Below are positions 5,757 through 6,005 of a stretch of 6,005 nt of DNA, in pieces. Each line of letters opens with the position of its first letter. Position 1 is the first letter of the stretch. This stretch comes from M3007 sp038249605 (GTDB lineage Bacteria > Bacteroidota > Bacteroidia > Chitinophagales > Saprospiraceae): contig JBBSDH010000253.1 of NCBI GenBank assembly GCA_038249605.1, positions 1 to 6,005 on the forward strand, in the 5' to 3' direction. The notes beneath the pieces are model-generated. The model was given only the letters and a program-made list of their open reading frames with translations, was not told the origin of the DNA and ran no database searches. Made by a program: the position numbers and the translations under genes.

Positions 5757-6005
5757 TTAGTCACATTCGCCTTCGGGCGTGCACAAAGCTCCCTCCGTTT
5801 TATTCATTTCCAAAACGGGATGTTCCTTGCGCCAATCTTCAAACGATTTGTTCAAAGTTTGTAAAAACTCTTCGACAGGTTGTGCACCCGAAACGCCGTA
5901 TTTGCGGTCCATCACAAAAAACGGAACCCCTTGTAGTCCCAAACGCTGGGCTTCAAGGATGTCGTTTTGCACTGCATCAGCGAAGTTATCGGTATTCAAC
6001 ATGTC
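5757..6005 (-). CDS. DsbA family oxidoreductase, FrnE-like (C-terminal part only)
   Basis: The frame is open to the right edge, so only the last 82 codons are seen and the N-terminal thioredoxin half with the expected CxxC is missing. The visible part matches the C-terminal part of the DsbA-like/FrnE family (PF01323): a helix with FADAVQNDILEAQRLG, then the LQGVPFFVMDRKYGVSGAQP block. This contains the cis-proline of the thioredoxin fold (GVPFF) and the typical SGAQP, followed by EEFLQTL. Members are thiol-disulfide oxidoreductases or polyketide-associated isomerase-like proteins; the exact substrate cannot be told. The tail ends in ALCTPEGECD, with two cysteines spaced C-x5-C that could form an extra redox or metal site. 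The stop codon TAA lies 7 bases before the DUF2721 ATG, so the two are probably cotranscribed. Confidence 0.88.
   Translation of the reverse strand, partial: DMLNTDNFADAVQNDILEAQRLGLQGVPFFVMDRKYGVSGAQPVEEFLQTLNKSFEDWRKEHPVLEMNKTEGALCTPEGECD

Noticed and set aside
5750..5764. GTG start for the DUF2721 protein
   Set aside because: It would add five residues and overlap the end of the oxidoreductase gene; the ATG at 5749 leads directly into the family N-terminus.

Overview
The window looks like a chromosomal segment of a member of the Bacteroidota. Evidence: the gene families read most like Bacteroidota versions (a very long InfB with a Pro/Lys/Glu-rich linker and 'GKIDLD'-type motifs, a short NusA, a DUF2721 membrane protein); no start codon has a convincing Shine-Dalgarno sequence; and upstream of rimP there is a Bacteroidota-type promoter (TTTG, 20 bases, TATCTTTG). 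GC content is moderate, roughly half by eye. A Saprospiria- or Chitinophagia-like lineage is a guess; only the phylum is well supported.

All genes are on the minus strand, so transcription runs from right to left. From the right edge: the 3' end of a DsbA/FrnE-type thioredoxin-fold oxidoreductase gene (5757-6005, cut by the window); 7 bases later a three-helix DUF2721 membrane protein (5333-5749), probably cotranscribed with it; the rimP promoter (5300-5331), starting right behind the DUF2721 stop; a leader with a terminator-like hairpin (5241-5272); rimP (4754-5233); 20 bases later nusA (3483-4733); a 364-base gap; and infB (89-3118). The rimP-nusA-infB order is the widely conserved cluster for 30S maturation, transcription elongation/termination control and translation initiation.

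The gap between nusA and infB is unusual. Next to the nusA stop codon it holds a ~130-base imperfect palindrome made of 7-base tandem units (3344-3480), then an AT-rich stretch with two candidate -7 promoter boxes for infB. A second element of the same design starts directly after the infB stop codon (1-88, cut by the left edge). The two differ in heptad sequence but share a core (TGTAAAC then GTTGACT) in the same orientation, and both lie flush against a stop codon. This is the most interesting non-coding signal here: it suggests a family of heptad-repeat palindromes in 3' untranslated regions.

Other points of note are a run of 14 prolines in InfB encoded by an almost pure CCT microsatellite, an internal duplication in the InfB linker, and a possible attenuator in the rimP leader. 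I see no tRNA, rRNA, CRISPR array, insertion sequence or plus-strand gene.
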